DNA of 45,161 nt, taken from positions 1 through 45,161 of the forward strand of contig JAKSBZ010000024.1 of assembly GCA_022360875.1 (NCBI GenBank), written 5' to 3'. This document shows positions 43,541 to 45,161 of the stretch, in pieces; position 1 is the stretch's first letter; every line of letters starts with the position of its first letter. The notes under the pieces are model-generated. The model had not been told where the DNA came from. It was given only the letters and a program-made list of their open reading frames with translations, and did no database searches. The stretch is from Cytophagales bacterium (GTDB lineage Bacteria > Bacteroidota > Bacteroidia > Cytophagales > Cyclobacteriaceae). Position numbers and translations under genes: made by a program.

Positions 43541-44683
43541 TCAGTAAAACAGGTAGGGGTTGGTAAAAGACGCATGCGGTTCGAAAAGCACTCCGATATC
43601 CTCAAAGGCTATATCGTTGATGCTGAAGCTGCCTGCAATTTCATAGTTGCTGATACAATTCATTCCTTTAAACAAGTGCATCGGCCGATCTAAGTGATGT
43701 GTGACTGAATTCATTGCCAGCCTGCCCTTCTCTTCGCCCTCTTCATAATCCTGCATCTCGTCTATTACCGTTTGATAATCGTCTTTCGGCTCATCCAGCC
43801 GCTTGACGGCATGAGCGATTAACTTGCCGTGCTCATAACCCAGGAAGTGAAACATATCGGGTTCGGATAGCTGCAAATAGTCTGCTGCACCCTTCTTGAG
43901 CATCAAAAAAGAATCGTCTTCTTTTTTCCATTGCGGAAAAGCCCATAGTTTCTCTTTCCCATTATTTCCCTCATAAAAAGGCGTAATCACCATCTGAGAA
44001 AACATGTCACCAAACCGGTCAGTGAAAAGCTCAAGAAGCCTGGGGTGCAGTATACATACAGGGACAAACTGATCATTGAGAAATGCACAGCCCGCAAGCT
44101 CTTCATTCAATTCCTCTAAATTCTCGCTTCTTAAAATAATGCGCTCTGCAAAGTCCGCTCCCTGAGACTGCAGCCCCAAATGAAACGCACGGTTCGGATC
44201 GTAGCCGCTGTCAAAAAAACTGGTAATCAACAAAAATGGCTTGTCCCTGTAACGCAAAGCCGCTTGTTTTCCCAGCAGATAAGAAGACTGCCATAAATGC
44301 AGCGTATGCAGAAAAAGATTATCCTGTTTCTCCTCCGGACTGAGCGCCGTCTCACCCAGGCCCGAAAACAGGCAGGGAAGTTTTGACTCGCGGGCTATTG
44401 CCGCCACCTGGCTGCCTACCGTCGGCTCTAGCATGCCGCCCAGTAAAACCGGTTTTCTGTCCAGCAGCATCTCCTGCAAACGCTCCTCCACTTGGCGGAC
44501 AGAGCCCTGACCGATATTTTTAATATCCAGCACCACCTTGCCCCTAGGGAAATCATTGGGATGTACAGTAAAATACAGCTTAATCCCCTCCACGAAATGG
44601 GCTGCGGCTTGCGGATAAGCCTTGGACTGAGGCAATAATATGCCTACAGGTATTTCGGAATGATGTTCAGGTCGGTTGAGCAT
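43541..44683 (-). CDS. Type-I periplasmic-binding-fold protein without signal peptide
   Basis: The 380-residue protein resembles Leu/Ile/Val-type binding proteins (Peripla_BP_6): IPVGILLPQSKAYPQAAAHFVEGIKLYF, LLGGMLEPTVGSQVAAIARESKLPCLFSGLGETAL and FLITSFFDSGYDPNRAFHLGL-type strands. The N-terminus (MLNRPEHHSEIP) has no leader, so it is predicted to be cytoplasmic, unlike normal transport binders. No ABC permease or ATPase is in the operon. It lies 18 bases after the collar gene and 15 before the formyltransferase gene. It may bind a ligand as a sensor or carrier, or serve as an enzyme substrate. Confidence 0.8.
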   Translation of the reverse strand: MLNRPEHHSEIPVGILLPQSKAYPQAAAHFVEGIKLYFTVHPNDFPRGKVVLDIKNIGQGSVRQVEERLQEMLLDRKPVLLGGMLEPTVGSQVAAIARESKLPCLFSGLGETALSPEEKQDNLFLHTLHLWQSSYLLGKQAALRYRDKPFLLITSFFDSGYDPNRAFHLGLQSQGADFAERIILRSENLEELNEELAGCAFLNDQFVPVCILHPRLLELFTDRFGDMFSQMVITPFYEGNNGKEKLWAFPQWKKEDDSFLMLKKGAADYLQLSEPDMFHFLGYEHGKLIAHAVKRLDEPKDDYQTVIDEMQDYEEGEEKGRLAMNSVTHHLDRPMHLFKGMNCISNYEIAGSFSINDIAFEDIGVLFEPHASFTNPYLFY

Positions 44684-44701
44684 AATCTATAGTTTAACAA
44701 T

Positions 44702-45160
44702 TTAACTTCTTGGCGGAAAAACCCCCTGCATACAAATGATATAATTAACCACCAAAACAGGCTGCATATTGCTATGTGCTTTGCTCTCCCCCGTATTCCC
44801 AATAGATGTTTCTAAGCCAAAAGCTATCTTGGCATCCGGGGCCATTTGTATCTTCGTGCCGCTAGAGGAATAATTGTTTTTCCCTAAACCCGCATCGGCC
44901 GGGTAAGCGTCTTTGGGAGAAGATGTATTAGCCGTCTTAGCAATGCTTACTTTCGGATGAACCGACTTATTCATACCAAACCTTGAATCATGAGCATGAT
45001 ACGGAATTTGCGCCTCATTCAACGTTACCGTTTCCGTTCCGATCCTTTCTCCCAGTATACGGTGAGAAAGCCCGGGGCCTGTGCCCGAAGAAACCGCCAC
45101 ACACCCCCTCATATCAGGCAAAGCAAAAGTACGTCGTCCATCGCCTCCGTAAGTCGACCC
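44702..45160 (-). CDS. Phage tail collar-domain (MdpB-like) protein, N-terminus beyond window
   Basis: The minus-strand frame is open to the window edge and reads GSTYGGDGRRTFALPDMRG, the classical middle of tail-collar domains, then SSGTGPGLSHRILGERIGTETVTLNEAQIPYHAH and the usual C-terminal NMQPVLVVNYIICMQGVFP. The visible part is about 152 residues; the ~25-40 N-terminal residues are missing. Such proteins are common in Bacteroidota in tandem clusters outside phages and often carry the MdpB name. No capsid, tail-sheath or integrase genes are near, so it is probably not a prophage. It is co-oriented with the genes downstream (18 bases). Confidence 0.88.
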   Translation of the reverse strand, partial: GSTYGGDGRRTFALPDMRGCVAVSSGTGPGLSHRILGERIGTETVTLNEAQIPYHAHDSRFGMNKSVHPKVSIAKTANTSSPKDAYPADAGLGKNNYSSSGTKIQMAPDAKIAFGLETSIGNTGESKAHSNMQPVLVVNYIICMQGVFPPRS

Positions 45161-45161
45161 A

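Noticed and set aside
44702-45160. Prophage at the right edge
   Set aside because: Only a collar domain is phage-like, and this domain is common in non-phage Bacteroidota proteins; the neighbours are metabolic-type enzymes.
1-45161. CRISPR array, tRNA or rRNA
   Set aside because: No regularly spaced repeats and no cloverleaf or rRNA-like stretch were seen by eye; a tRNA scan could not be run.

Overview
This window reads as chromosomal DNA of a Bacteroidota bacterium, most likely a marine Cytophagales-type organism; the genus cannot be fixed from sequence alone. The reasons are a long Bacteroidota-style SecA, many small lipoproteins and outer-membrane beta-barrels, a LytS/LytTR two-component pair, weak Shine-Dalgarno sequences, a TAnnTTTG-type promoter element, and marine-type carbohydrate genes (GH16, GH172). 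No rRNA, tRNA, CRISPR array or intact prophage was seen.

Layout. 1-6059 (all minus): a truncated HzsA-related di-haem protein, an AlkD-type DNA glycosylase, a lipoprotein, and a LytTR regulator/histidine kinase pair. 6355-7003: a decayed IS630-type insertion sequence. 7315-12898 (plus): a complete RND efflux operon (TolC, adaptor, pump). 13012-15343: a GH16 lipoprotein facing a frameshifted outer-membrane protein gene. 15497-18377 (minus): feoA-feoB behind a DtxR-like operator, and recX. 18485-21831 (plus): two unrecognised low-complexity proteins, one with a possible degenerate metallopeptidase end, then a small secreted protein. 21915-24406: a membrane protein/lipoprotein pair divergent from dapF. 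24633-31285: secA, small proteins, rlpA and a transglutaminase-like protein. 31705-35101: a GH172 protein and a beta-barrel protein.

35215-40808 (minus) is a metal-uptake locus: a DtxR/MntR-type repressor with a perfect palindrome just upstream, an outer-membrane protein, a TroA-like metal-binding lipoprotein, an ABC ATPase, and two permeases that both carry winged-helix-like tails. It looks like a self-contained Mn/Zn/Fe acquisition and sensing module reaching from outer membrane to cytoplasm. The feoAB operon carries a related palindrome, so one or two DtxR-family regulators may link the two loci.

41025-45160 (minus) is the best candidate for an undescribed system. It is a tight, partly overlapping gene string: phage-tail-collar (MdpB-like) protein, a type-I periplasmic-binding-fold protein without a signal peptide, an Fmt-like formyltransferase with an intact Asn-His-Asp triad, a PRMT-like methyltransferase with a double-Glu loop, and a FAM173-like (protein-lysine type) methyltransferase. 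Three group-transfer enzymes beside a collar protein suggest a protein- or metabolite-decorating pathway. The operon runs off the window edge, so its first genes are not visible.
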